DNA from: Stomoxys calcitrans
Taxonomy: Eukaryota > Arthropoda > Insecta > Diptera > Muscidae
Assembly (NCBI RefSeq): GCF_963082655.1
Contig: NC_081553.1
Location: forward strand, 32,896,801-32,960,800
Direction: 5' to 3'
DNA: 64,000 nucleotides
Shown here in pieces: positions 34,547-45,660 of this stretch. The stretch's first letter is position 1; every line of letters starts with the position of its first letter. The notes beneath the pieces were generated by a model. The model made no database searches. It was not told the origin of the DNA and worked only from the letters and a program-made list of their open reading frames with translations. A program made the translations under genes and the position numbers.

Positions 34547-36623
34547 TGTAACCAATGCCAAAGTTGGATGGACCATTTAAGGCGCAGCCACGGTCAAGAT
34601 TTCCAGGAAATAATCTTCAAACATTAAATTATTCTATGGACTGTACTATCGATTCAAATAAAGATTTCTTGCATTTTTTCTGAATTTTATGTGTTTTTGT
34701 TTTTTTGAAAAACGTTCATATAGCTTTTAAAAAATCACCCTTATATTCTTGGTAATCGTAATAATCTAAGACGATCTATCTGTCTGTCCGTCAATCTGTC
34801 TGTACATATGTTAAAATTACGTCTTTAAAAATTTAATATAGTGAGCTGAACCTATGTAAAGATTCTTTTTTTTTTTTCTATAGGCTCGTGAAGTTAGATG
34901 ATGGGCTATTTCGGACTATATCTTGATATGGTTTCCATATGGACCGATCTCCTGATTTAAAGTCTTAGGCTCATGAAAGCTTTATTTTTTACCGGATTGG
35001 GCTGAAATTTGGTAAAATGATTTTTGTTATGATCCCAGACATCCGTACCAAATATGTTCACAATCGGTCTGTATCTTGATATAGCTCCCACATAGACCGA
35101 TCTCCGGATTTAGGGTCTTAGGCCCATAAAAGCAGCATTTATTACCTGATTTCGCTGAAATTTGGCACAATGATTTGTGTTAAAATTCCCGACATCTGTG
35201 GCGAATTTGGTCCACATCGGTCTGAATCTTAATATAGCCTCCATATAGACCAATATCCCCCGATTTAGGATCCTAAGCCCATAAAAGCCGCATTTAATGC
35301 TTGATTTCGCTGAAATTTGGCACAATGAATTGTGTTAAAATTCCCGACATCTGTGGCGAATTAGGTCCAGATCGGTTTTTGAATCCTAATATAGCCTCCA
35401 TATAGACCTATCTCCCGATTTAGGGTCTTAGGCCCATAAAAGCTGCATTAATCATAGGATTTCGAAATTTGGCACAACAATTTGTGTTAAAATTATCGAT
35501 ATCCGAATATAGTCCAGATCGGTCTGAATCTTTATATAGCCTCCATATAAACCGATCTTCCGATTTGACTTCTTAAGCCCTTACAAGCCTCGATCTTTGT
35601 CCGATTTGCCAGAAATTTTTCATATAGTGTTCTGTTATGACTTCCAACAACTGTGCAAAGTATGGTCCAAATTGGTCTATAAGTTGATATAAGTCCCATA
35701 TAAACCTATCTTCCGATTCGACTTCTTGAGCGCTTATAAGCCGCGAATTTTGTCCGATTTGCCTGAAATTTAGTATATCGTGTTCTGTTATGACTTCCAA
35801 AAACTATGTCTAGTACGGTCCAAATCGATCTATAAGCCGATATAAGTCCCATATAAACCGATCTGCCGATTTGACTTATTGAGTCTTCGCAAGCCTCAAT
35901 TGTTGTCCGATTGGGCTGAAATTTTGCGTGTGGTGCTCTTTTACGACTTTCAACATGTTTACCAAGTACGGCCCATTTCGGTCCATAACCTGATAGTCCC
36001 ATCCTCTAAGACTCAAGAAGTCAAATCGAGAGATTGGTTAGTTTAAGACCGATATGGATCATACTTGGCACTCTTGTTAGAAGTCATAGTCAAACCCTTC
36101 GTAATAAATCTAAGACAAATTGGGAGCTAATTGCGTCTTCTAGACGCTCAAGAAATCAATTCTGAAGATCGGTTTATATGGCATCCAAACCAGGTTATGG
36201 ACTTACAACATAACCATAACAGGTTATGTTGAAGTCATAGGAAAACGCCACATGCAAAGTTTCAGCCAAATGAGATAAGAATTATGCGCTTTAGAGGTTC
36301 AAGGAGTCAATTCGGGAGCTCAGTTTATATGGCAGCTATATCAGATTATGAACCTATTTCAACCATATTTGGTGCATATGTAGGAAGTCATTATAAAACG
36401 CCACATGCAAAATTTCTGCCGAATCGGATAACGCCATCTAGAGGCTAAAGAAGTTAAATCGGTATATCGGTATATATGGCAACCATAGCAGGTTATGAAT
36501 CGATTTGAACTATTGAAAGTCATAATAAAATGCCACGTGCAAAATTGCAACCAAATCAGATAAGAATTGTGCCCTCTAAAGGCTCAAGAAGTCAAATCGG
36601 GAAATCGGTTTATATGGCAGCTA

Positions 36624-36849
36624 TTGGGTGGCCCAAAAAGTAATTGCGGATTTTTCATATAGTCGGCGTTGACAAATTTTTTCACAGCTTGTGACTCTGT
36701 AGTTGCATTCTTTCTTCTGTCAGTTATTAGCTGTTACTTTTAGCTTGCTTTAGAAAAAAGTATATTTGATTAAAGTTCATTCTAAGTTTTAATAAAAATG
36801 CATTTACTTTCTTTTAAAATACCCGCAATTACTTTTATGGGCAACCCAA
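36624..36849 (+). mobile_element. Mariner-type MITE, copy 4 (short variant)
   Basis: 226 bases with TA flanks (36,622-36,623, 36,850-36,851). The left TIR has a G substitution (TTGGGTGGCCC). It lacks the GTGTAAAAA stretch present in copies 1, 3, 5, 6 and 8, as does copy 7. Inserted in a DINE-1-like element. Confidence 0.88.
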
Positions 36850-37118
36850 TATATCAAAGCATAGACCGATTGTGTCTTTTACAATCCCATCCTACCTACA
36901 ATAATAAGAAGTATTTGTGGAAAAATTTCAAGTGGCTATCTATATTTCTTCGAAGGTTAGCGTGCTTTATGACTGAAAGACAGAGAGACGGACGGACTTG
37001 ACTTAACCGACTTCGAATGTCAAGACCTTCAAGAATATATAAACCTTATAGGCTCTCAGATCAATATTACGACGAGTTACAAACGGAATAACGAAAGTAG
37101 TATACCCCCATCCGATGG

Positions 37119-37394
37119 AGGCCATCGTAGCGCAGAGGTTAGCATGTCCGCCTATGACGCTGAACGTCTGGGTTCGAATCCTGACGTGAACATCAGAAAA
37201 ATGTTTTCAGTGGTGGTTATTTCCTCTTAATGCTGGCCACATTTGTGAGGTACTTTGCCTTGTAAAAACTTCTCCCCAAAGAGGTGTCGCACTGCGGCAC
37301 GCCGTTCGGAATCGGCTATAAAAAGTAGGCCCCTTATCATTGAGCACCAGCACTCATTGATCTGTGAAAAGTTTCATGGGCAAATTTGCATATG
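37119..37394 (+). repeat. tRNA-derived SINE, full length, with perfect 10-bp TSD
   Basis: 276 bases. The tRNA-like head has an A box in CGTAGCGCAGAGGTTAGCAT and a B box in GGTTCGAATCC (about 37,172), so internal Pol III promotion is expected. The body includes GAGGTGTCGCACTGCGGCAC and CGGCTATAAAAAGTAGG. The tail is AAATTTGCATATG. Flanking direct repeats CATCCGATGG lie at 37,109-37,118 and 37,395-37,404. This is the best-defined copy of a family with at least nine other pieces in the window. Confidence 0.88.
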
Positions 37395-37418
37395 CATCCG
37401 ATGGTGGAGTGTATAGAA

Positions 37419-39140
37419 ATAAGTCCAACAAAAACATTCCATTTTTATTATTTAATATGTTTAAATTCTTTGAAACGCAATTTCATTAAAATTTTTGAAC
37501 AAATATTCATTATTCTATAATCTCCCAACTATTTGCTGTTCCACCAGGCGCCTTAAGATATGCTACACAAATATCCACCTTACATTAACATACCTAAACC
37601 TTATGGTTATGCTTGGTATTAGCATTTTCATTCCTTTGCCCTTTTATAAGATATGTAAATATTTGAAATCCCCATAGAGTAGATATTACATAGAACTTCT
37701 TTTTTGGCAAGTTTTTCAAACTATTATGTATTTAAATTTGGCATTTACTGCCGCCAGGGAAAAAAATGGCATTAAAAGTTCTAAAAGTTATTTTTATTGG
37801 ATTTGGAAATAAACTGAGTTTTGGAGTTCAGCAGTAATGTTACCGTTGCATGGATATGGGCAGATGGCCAACTTTGAATATTTATCGATTTTTTTTCTTA
37901 ACAAACTAAAAGCAGAATTTAAAATCCGAAAGGGAAGGAGGAGTTTTAAACTAAATTAAACGAGAATGGAAAAATAGGTGCAAGAGCTGGTTGTGATTAA
38001 AAATGTAAGACCAATACTCGAAATAAACTGACATGGTTTGGCGCAGACATAAATTAAGGGTGTCAATGTCATGAGCCTTGAGCGGTGTACTCCGTCGCTC
38101 CAAAAATAATAAACATTTACTACATCTTATACATACGAAAATAAATGTAAAAGTGTTGCGGTTGCTTTGTTTACAACTTTAGTATAAGCGAAAAAAATAG
38201 TTCAATCGATTTCTCTGATATTTTTGCAAAATTTTTAGCCCCCAGTTAAAACAGGGCATTTAATTCTTTGATATTCGACGAGCGTCGGAATCTCTGAAGG
38301 CAAAGTGGCGGACTTTCTCTTTTTCATAAATTCTACGTTTGGGAAATTTATACGTAAAACAAATTACTTTTATCACGAATATTTGTTTTTATTGTAACAG
38401 TGTAACGTTTCGCTTGAACATATCAAACGTTAGCCATAAACGTAGTATTATTGAACCTAACTAACTTTGTTAACTTTGTAAACCCTTTAGCATCTTCGTC
38501 CACGGTAAATGAACCTTCCTTTTGTTGTAAAAACAAAAACTCTTTAATTGCAAAAATGCTTCGATAGTTTTAAGCGACTACTTGTGTACAGGACCAATAA
38601 TTATTCTTTTGTGTCTCTTCTACAAAAGAGAAAGGGTGTGTATTTGAACGTATAAACCAGTGGGTGGCAAAAATTCTTACTTTATTGCACATTACTCTGT
38701 ACGTACACAAGAAAATCATCCCAAGCAGACCCATAGGCTTGCAAATAATTGCAATTGTGTGCTCGTCACTGGTATAGACACATTCTCGCACACAACTTTG
38801 TTTCCGTTTTTGTTTTGACTGAGCAAAAGGCAGTCAGTATATTGAATAGCTCGGACAATTGCGGAGCAAAAGGCAGTCAGTATATTGAATAGGTCGGACG
38901 ATTGCGGATGCTTAACTCAGAAAGTACCAATTTTTAAAGTTACGATGCTTGTATGTCCAAAGACAAAAATCAGGTATGGCTGCCAGGTATAAGACAACAC
39001 AACAAGAATTTCTAAGGCACATACATTATTTGGTGCCATTTACGCAATAAAGAAATATCCATCACAAAGTAGGAATTTAAATGTGCGAAAACAACAACAT
39101 AGGTTTTTTTTTGTTTTCCTTATAGCATAACGAATACGAA
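37419..39140. other. AT-rich unassigned sequence
   Basis: No gene or known repeat apart from the 43-base duplication near 38,821. Short frames (37,495-37,677; 38,570-38,791) have no recognisable domain. Confidence 0.45.
38821..38908. repeat. Two-unit tandem duplication, 43 bp
   Basis: GAGCAAAAGGCAGTCAGTAT occurs at about 38,821 and 38,864, each followed by ATTGAATAG.TCGGAC.ATTG. The units differ at about two positions, so the duplication is young. Confidence 0.85.
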
Positions 39141-39538
39141 TAGGTAATTTTTGGCTCAATGGTTACGCAAATAAGGAGAATTCCGGATTTCGGATTAAAG
39201 GTCAGCCAGAAGCATTGCAAAAGCTACCAATGCATCCAAAAAAGGCACAGTTTGGTGCGGTTTATGGGCTGGTGGCATTATTGGACCGTACTTCTTCAAA
39301 GATGATGCGAATCGTAACGCAACTGTGAATGGTGAGCGCTACCATGAGATGATATCCAACTTTCATGTAGTTTCAACAAGACGGTGCCACATGCCCCACA
39401 GCACCCGTAACAATTAACTTATTCAAAGGCGAGTTCGGTGAATATTTTATTTCACGTTCGGGGCCGGTCAATTAGCCGCTTAGATCGTGCGATTTAACTC
39501 CTTTAGACTATTTTTTGTGGGGCTATGTTAAAGCGCAG
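39141..39538 (+). pseudogene. Mariner-type transposase fragment, second copy
   Basis: Parallel to 33,310-33,740: WLNGYANKEN-like start, then GGIIGPYFF-like and ERYHEMIS residues in shifting frames, ending in DYFLWGYVK. Both ends of the element are missing and a LINE piece starts at about 39,539. Confidence 0.75.
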
Positions 39539-39857
39539 GTATGGTGTAATTCACACAGCCTGGAACATCGGATATTGTATCATGGATAACACAGTGTCCG
39601 TAGCCGCCACATGACCAATGACAAAGCTCCCTTAACCTCACGGCAGTGGTCGCTGCAATATGTCTAGCCACAATGTCCAGAGGCATAAGATGTAACATCA
39701 AATTTAGTACATCAGATGATGTCGTCCTCAGGGCGGCTGTGATGCACAAAAAATCCATCCTTTGGATCCGGTTAAGTATTGAGCAGTGGGTGGACTTTTG
39801 AAGCGCCGTCACCCCCAACTTTTGCCAATGGCTCTCTTGCAGGTGTATAAGGCGCAT
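39539..39857 (-). pseudogene. LINE RT post-palm fragment, minus strand
   Basis: An open stretch of about 109 codons reading LNRIQRMDFLCITAALRTT, then LMPLDIVARHIAATTAVRLR and CHWSCGGYGHC. It matches the fragment at 30,210-30,400. This region links RT to RNase H in I/LOA-type LINEs. It is flanked by the mariner fragment and by a DINE-1-like array. Confidence 0.72.
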
Positions 39858-42113
39858 TTATTGTCCAATATCGCAGATATTTGGGACAGTAGTTGTGTTA
39901 GGTCTTTCGACATCCTTCTTCAATTTGCCCCAGATCGGTCCAAATTTGAATATGGCTGCCTTATAGACCCATCTCTCGATTTAGGTTCATTTATTGTCCG
40001 ATTTTGCCAAAATTTGAGACAGTGATTTGTTTTAGGCCTTTCAACATTCTTCTTCAATTTGGCCCAGATCGGTCTAGATTTGGATAAAGCTGCCATATAG
40101 ATCGATATCTTGATTAAGGTTTTGGGCCCATAAATCCACATTTATTACCCTATTTTGCAGAAATTTGGGACAGTGAGTTGTGTTAGGCCCTACGACATCC
40201 TTGGTCGATTTAAGGTTTTGGACCCATAAAAGGTCCATTTATTGTCCGATTTCGCCGAAATTTGGAACAATGAGTTGTTTTAGGCTCTTCGACATTTTTC
40301 TGCAATTTGGCCTAGATGGGTCCAAATTTGGATAAAGCTGTCTTATAGACCCATCTCTCGATTTAGGCTCTTGGGCCTATAAAAGGAGCATTTATTGTAC
40401 GATTTCGCCGAAATTTGGGACAGTGAGTTGTGTTAGGCCTTTCAACATCCTTCTTCAATTTGGCCCCGATCAGTCCAGATTTGCATATAGCTGGCATATA
40501 GGCCGATCTCTCGATTTAAGGTTTTGGACCCATAAAAGGCGCATTTATTGTGCGATTTCGCCAAAATTTGCGATAGTGAGTTGTTTTAGGCTCTACGACA
40601 TCTTTCTGCAATTTGGTCTAGAGGGGTCCATATTTGGATATAGCTGCCTTATAGACTGATCTCTCGATTTAAGGTTTTGGGTCCATAAAAGGCGCATTTA
40701 TTGTTCGATTTCGCCGAAATTTGGGGCAATGAGTTGTGTTAGGCTCTTCGAAACCATTCTGCAATTTGGCCCAGATCGGTCCAAATTTGGATATAGCTGC
40801 CTTATAAACCCATCTCTCGATTTAGGTTCTTGGGCCTATAAAAGGCGCATTTATTGTCCGATTTTGCCAAAATTTGAGACAGCGAGTTGTGTTAGGCCCT
40901 TCGACATCCTTCTTTAATTTGGCCCAGATCGGTTCAGATTTGGATATAGTTGTCACATAGACTGATCTCTCGATTTAGGGTCTTGGGCCCTTAAAAGGCG
41001 TATTTATTGTCCGATTTCGCCGAAATTTGGGTTAATGAGTTGTGTTAGGCCCTTCAACATTCTTCTTGAATTTGGCTCAGATCGGTTCAAATTTGAATAT
41101 AGCTGCCATATAGACCGATCTCTCGATTTAAAGTTTTGGGCCCATAAAAAGCGCATTTATTGTCCGATGTCGCCGAAATTTAGGACAATGAGTTGTTTTA
41201 GGCTCTACGACATCTTTCTGCAATTTGGTCCAGAGGGGTCCATATTTGGATATAGCTGTTATATAGACCGATCTCTCGATTTAAGGTCTTGTGCCCTTAA
41301 AAGGGGCATTTATTGTAGGATTTCGCCGAAATTTGGGACTGTGAGTAGAGTAAGGCTCTTCAACATCTTTCTGGAATTTGGCCCGGATCGGTCTAGATTT
41401 GGATATAGTTGCCTTATAGATCGATCTCTCTAATTTAAGGTTTTGGGTCCATAAAAGCCATATTTATTAACCTATTTTGCTGAAAGGCGCATTTATTCTC
41501 CGATTTCGCCGAAATATGGGACAATGAATTGTGTTAGGCCCTTCAATGTGCTTTTCCAATTTGGCCCCGATCGGTCCAGATTTGGATATGATACAGTGAC
41601 TTATGTTAGGATTTTCGACATCCGTGTCGTTTGTGGTTAAGATCGATCTACATTTGGATATAGCTACCAAAAAGACCAATATGTTGTTCTACAAAATTGA
41701 TATGTATTTATTAGACCACTGTCCAAATCGGACCATATTTCAATATAGCTGCTATGGGGGCATAAATAATGCATTTTTCACCGGATTATGAAGAAAGATG
41801 GTTTACATATTGGGTTGCCCAAAAAGTAATTGCGGATTTTTCATATAGTCGGCGTTGACAAATTTTTTCACAGCTTGTGCCACTGCAATTGCATTCTTTC
41901 TTCTGTCAGTTATCAGCTATTATTTTTAGCTTGCTTTAGAAAAAAAGTGTAAAAAAAGTATATTTGATTAAAGTTCATTGTAAGTTTTATTAAAAATGCA
42001 TTTACTTTTTTTAAAAAAATCCGCAATTACTTTTTGGGCAACCCAATATATACCCAAGGTAATGGGTATCCAAAGTTCGGCCCAGCCGAACATAATGCTT
42101 TTTGACTTGTTTT
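39858..42113 (+). mobile_element. DINE-1-like element with an expanded ~153-bp internal array (about 12 units)
   Basis: Units carry the blocks TTGGCCCAGATCGGTCCA, TGGATATAGCTGCC, CATCTCTCGATTTAGG and CGCATTTATTGTCCGATTTC. TGTGTTAGGC anchors at 40,736, 40,888 and 41,041 give spacing of 152-153. The 3' end (42,050-42,113) has the hairpin TTCGGCCCAGCCGAA at 42,076-42,090 and a CTTGTTTTTT end. The 5' core is missing: the array starts right after a LINE piece. A MITE lies near its 3' end. Confidence 0.78.
41810..42046 (+). mobile_element. Mariner-type MITE, copy 5
   Basis: 237 bases with TA flanks (41,808-41,809, 42,047-42,048), TIRs as in copy 1. Inserted between the last internal unit and the 3' end of a DINE-1-like element. 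Confidence 0.9.
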
Positions 42114-42906
42114 TTTTTTTTAACTTTCCTATAGCTCTTAAATGACTTTGATATGACTTTCCTTGATATGAAACCTATCTTCCCATTTGAGTTCTTGAGC
42201 ACATACAGTGCGCAGGTCTTTCCGAATAATGAAATGTAATTTTGCTCCCGGCCGAATCGAACTTATTGCTACTTGCTCCAATTCTCTGTCTTCGATCATA
42301 TTATCAGGTGCCCTCTTCAGGGTAATATATTCGAAAGCCCATTCAAAGGCTGTCAAGTTTATAGTTTTAATACCAATAAATATCATTTATAAGTGTTTTC
42401 CACTTTTGGTGATTAGCCGTTGTACCATAACATATGGAATACATGAACATGAAGATTTTCTGAAGTGATTTCGAACAATACACAACTAAATGAGTGCGTA
42501 GTAACAAGCCCCATGGCCTCCCCAATTTTTTGTGTCATTTTCTTCTTCCATTCTCAGGCTGTGGAAAAAAATCTTCGATTTAGTTCTGTATGATAAAAAT
42601 TGAACGTAATTAAAAAAATACTTGAGAAAGTTGCCACCAGCCATATCTCCAGGCCTTTCTTCTCACATCAGTCCTTTGAGAAATTCAAGAACAGACAATG
42701 AAATGAATTTTAATGAATTCAATGACTTGGGGAAAATTTTCATAATCATTGGTTAGTGGTTTGTTGGAGAGGAATTCGTAAAGAAAAGCAAAATGCTAAA
42801 GAAAAAATATGAAAAGAGAAAATTAAAAAAAAAAAAAATTTACTCTTTCTTCATTATATCTGAAAGTAATTAAGAGTTGAAATTCATTGAATTTGGCATA
42901 CAATTT
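42114..42906. other. Unassigned; first 150 bases resemble a DINE-1-like unit
   Basis: 42,150-42,260 has CTTGATATGAAACCTATCTT and TTGAGTTCTTGAGC, a diverged internal unit. The rest shows no gene or repeat I recognise. Confidence 0.45.
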
Positions 42907-44097
42907 TTTATACCCTCCACCATAAGATGGGGGTATACTAATTTCGTCATTCTGTTTGTAACTACTCGAAATATTCGTCTGAGACCCCATAAAGTATATA
43001 TATTCTTGATCGTCGTGACATTTTATGTCGATCTAGCCATGTCCGTCCGTCTGTCCGTCCGTCCGTCCGTCTGTCTGTCTGTCGAAAGCACGCTAACTTC
43101 GGAAGGAGTAAAGCTAGCCGCTTGAAATTTTGCACAAGTACTTCTTATTAGTGTAGGTCGGTTGGTATTGTAAATGGGCCATATCGGTCCATGTTTTGAT
43201 ATAGCTGCCATATAAACCGATCTTGGGTCTTGACTTCTTGAGCCTCTAGAGTGCGCAATTCTTATCCGATTGGAATGAAATTTTGAACGAGGTGTTTTGC
43301 TATGATATCCAATAACTGTGCCAAGTATGGTTTAAATCGGTCCATAACCTGATATAGCTGCCATATAAACCGATCTTGGGTCTTGACTTCTTGAGCCTCT
43401 AGCGTGCGCAATTCTTATCCGATCAGAATGAAATTTTGCACGACGTGTATTGTTATGATACCCAACAACTGTGCCAAGTATGGTTTAAATCGGTCCATAA
43501 CCTGATATAGCTGCCATATAAACCGATCTTGCGTCTTGACTTCTTGAGCCTCTTGAGGGCACAATTCTTATCCGATTTGAATGATTTTTTGCACGAAGTA
43601 TTTCGTTATGATATCCAACAACTGTGCCAAGTATGGTTGAAATCGGTTCATAACCTGATATAGCTGTCATATAAACAGAACTGGGGATTTGACTTCTTGA
43701 GCTTCTAGAGGGCGCAATTCCTATCCGATTTGGTTGAAATTTTGCATTTTATTTTTACTTTCAACAACTGTGTCAAATAAGGTTCAAATCGGTTCATAAC
43801 CTGATATAGCTGCCATATAAACCGATCTGGGATCTTGACTTCTTGACCCCTAGAGGTCGCAATTATTATCCGATATGCCTGAAATTTTGTACGACGGATC
43901 CACTCATGACCATCAACAAACGTGTCTATTATGGTCTGAATCGGTCTATAGCCCGATACAGATCCCATATAAATCGTTCTCTCTATTTTACATCGTGAGC
44001 CCCAATGGGCGCAATTCTTATACGAATTGGCTGAAATTTTACACAGGTCTCTAACATATAATTTAATTGTGGTCCGAACCGGACCATATCTTGTTTA
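42907..44097 (+). mobile_element. DINE-1-like element, 3' end missing
   Basis: The core starts at about 42,907 (TTATACCCTCCACCATAAGA), with AAAGTATATATATTCTTGAT and a long GTCC/GTCT tract (43,040-43,083). About six internal units follow (CATATAAACCGATCTTGGG at 43,210 and 43,363). The sequence breaks off at about 44,097 in GGACCATATCTTG, short of the 3' hairpin. It is very similar to the 1,639-2,810 element unit by unit. Confidence 0.82.
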
Positions 44098-44399
44098 AGA
44101 CTGTTTTAGCAAAGAAAGTTATATGCCATTTCAATTGATGTCATTAAATAGCTTCTAAATGTTTTTAAAGTTTTTATTGTGGTAATTGGTTCAGATCGGT
44201 ATTTAATGACTGGAATGTTTGGAATGCATTATTAATTGGAGTATATATGTGCCGGGTTGTTGTTATTTTAGAAGACTTTCTAAATGGCTTGCAGGCATGT
44301 GCCATATTCTATAGGTGAAGTACATGCATTAAACGATTTCAATTATTAAAAATATTGTCAACATCAAAGTATAGTACACTGTAAATAAAAACCTTTTAC
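44098..44399. other. Unassigned sequence
   Basis: About 300 bases with no recognised feature; the right part may be the tail of the SINE-like head at 44,400-44,473. Confidence 0.45.
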
Positions 44400-44473
44400 T
44401 TAAATGATTGGTTTAGTTTCTTCGAACCCACGACCCTTGCACTGATAATCCAAGCACCCTCCCAACTCGGCTA
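44400..44473 (-). repeat. Second tRNA-derived SINE-like head, minus strand
   Basis: Read inverted: TAGCCGAGTTGGGAGGGTGC (A-box-like), then TCAGTGCAAGGG and GTGGGTTCGAA (B-box-like). It differs from the 37-kb SINE but resembles 60,545-60,660. A MITE follows directly at its 5' side. A decayed tRNA pseudogene is the alternative. Confidence 0.5.
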
Positions 44474-44705
44474 TTGGGTTGCCCAAAAAGTAATTGCGGA
44501 TTTTTCATATAGTCGGCGATGACAAATTTTTTCACAGCTTGTGACTCTGTAATTCCATTCTTTCTTCTGTCAGTTATCAGCTGTTACTTTTAGCTTGCTT
44601 TAGAAAAAAAGTGTAAAAAAAGTATATTTGATTAAAGTTTATTCTAAGTTTCATTGCATTTACTTTCTTTTAAAAAAATCCGCAATTACTTTTTGGACAA
44701 CCCAA
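44474..44705 (+). mobile_element. Mariner-type MITE, copy 6
   Basis: 232 bases with TA flanks (44,472-44,473, 44,706-44,707). It has a small deletion in the AGTTTTATTAAAAATGC region and one change in the right TIR (GGACAACCCAA). It sits between the SINE-like head and a DINE-1-like core. Confidence 0.88.
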
Positions 44706-44707
44706 TA

Positions 44708-45660
44708 TATATATTCATGATTGTCATGACATTTTAAGTTAATCTAGCCATGTCCGTCCGTCCGTCCGAAGAGATAAAGCTAGCCGCTTGAAATTTTGCA
44801 CAAATACTTCTTATTAGTGTACGTCGGTTGGGATTGTAAATGGGCCATATCGGTCCATGTTTTGATATAGCAGCTACCATATAAACCGATTTTGTATCTT
44901 GAGCCACTAGTGGGAGCAATTCTCATCCTGTTTGGCTGACATTTTGCATGAGATGTTTTGTAATGATTTCCAACAACTGTGCCGAGTATAGTTGAAATCT
45001 GTCCATATCCTGATATAGCTGTCGTATAAACCGATCTCGGGTCTTGACTTCTTGAGCCTCTAGAGGGCGCAATTGCTATCCGATTTGGCCGAAATTCGGC
45101 ATGACGTGTTTCGTTATGACTATTAACAACTGTGCTAAGTATGGTTACAATCGGTACATAACCTGATATAGCTGCCATATAAACCCATCTTGAATCTTGA
45201 CTTCATGAGCCACTAGAGGGCGCAATTCTTACCCGATTTGGCTGAAATGTTGCATGGCGTGTTTCGTTATGACTAAGAATGGTTCAAATCGATCCATAAC
45301 CTGATATAGCTGCCATATAAAACTCTCTGGGATCTTGACTTCTTTAGCCTTTAGAGGGCGCAACTATTAGCCGATTGGCTGAAATTTTGTACAACAGCTT
45401 CTCCCATGATCTTCAACATACGTGTCAAATATTGTTTGAATCGGTCTATAGCCTGATCTCCCAATTTTACTTTTTGAACCCCTAAAGGAAGCAATTCTTA
45501 TTCGACTATTCTTATCGAATATCCAATACCATAGCAATTCTTTTCTTTTATCCTTTTTTTGCCTAAGAAGAGATTCCGGAAAAGAACTCCACAATTGCGA
45601 ACCATGGTGGAGGGTATATAAGATTTGGCCCGGCCAAACTTAGCACGCTTTTACTTGTTT
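44708..45660 (+). mobile_element. DINE-1-like element lacking the first part of its core
   Basis: Begins within the core at TATATTCATGATTGTCATGA, with a short GTCC tract (44,753-44,768). About four internal units follow. The 3' end has ACCATGGTGGAGGGTATATA, the hairpin TTTGGCCCGGCCAAA (45,624-45,638) and CTTTTACTTGTTT. The missing 5' portion would lie left of the adjacent MITE but is not there. Confidence 0.78.

Larger units (their letters stand above)
33127..34742 (+). mobile_element. Mariner-like transposon with internally deleted transposase, hit by a LINE
   Basis: TIRs: left AAGGGTGATTTTTTAGCTAT from 33,127; right, read inverted, AAGGGTGATTTTTTAAAAGC from 34,742. It sits in a TATA-rich site in the DINE-1-like core. 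Without the LINE insert (about 33,850-34,546) the element is about 920 bases, shorter than the ~1.3 kb usual for mariners because the transposase lacks an internal segment. Other fragments: 24,434-24,598 (right end) and 39,141-39,538 (middle). Confidence 0.8.
33029..36000 (+). mobile_element. DINE-1-like element split by a mariner-like insertion; 3' end missing
   Basis: The core starts TTTATACCCACAACCGAAGG and runs to CCCTATAAGGTACATATA at 33,126. It resumes after 34,742 with TATTCTTGGTAATCGT, CGATCTATCTGTCTGTCCGT and the rest. Seven or so internal units follow; the CATATAGACCGATCT-type anchor occurs at about 35,090, 35,242, 35,399, 35,544, 35,697 and 35,850, so spacing is 145-157 and mostly 152-153. 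At about 36,000 it meets another element of the same family in opposite orientation. Confidence 0.78.
36001..37418 (-). mobile_element. DINE-1-like element, minus strand, carrying a MITE and a SINE
   Basis: Inverted internal units at 36,005-36,623 (TTTATATGGCAGCTATATCA and relatives), then a MITE (36,624-36,849). The inverted core follows at 36,850-37,108 with GAAAGACAGAGAGACGGACG (the GTCY tract) and AGTATACCCCCATCCGATGG; a SINE (37,119-37,394) separates this from the last bases (TGGAGTGTATAGA). It is joined end to end with the plus-strand element at 33,029-36,000; neither has a 3' hairpin at the junction. Confidence 0.75.

Noticed and set aside
41035..41433. 132-codon frame with repeated GYSC.IDRSLDL residues
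   Set aside because: The repeats match the ~153-bp DINE-1-like units; no independent evidence for coding.
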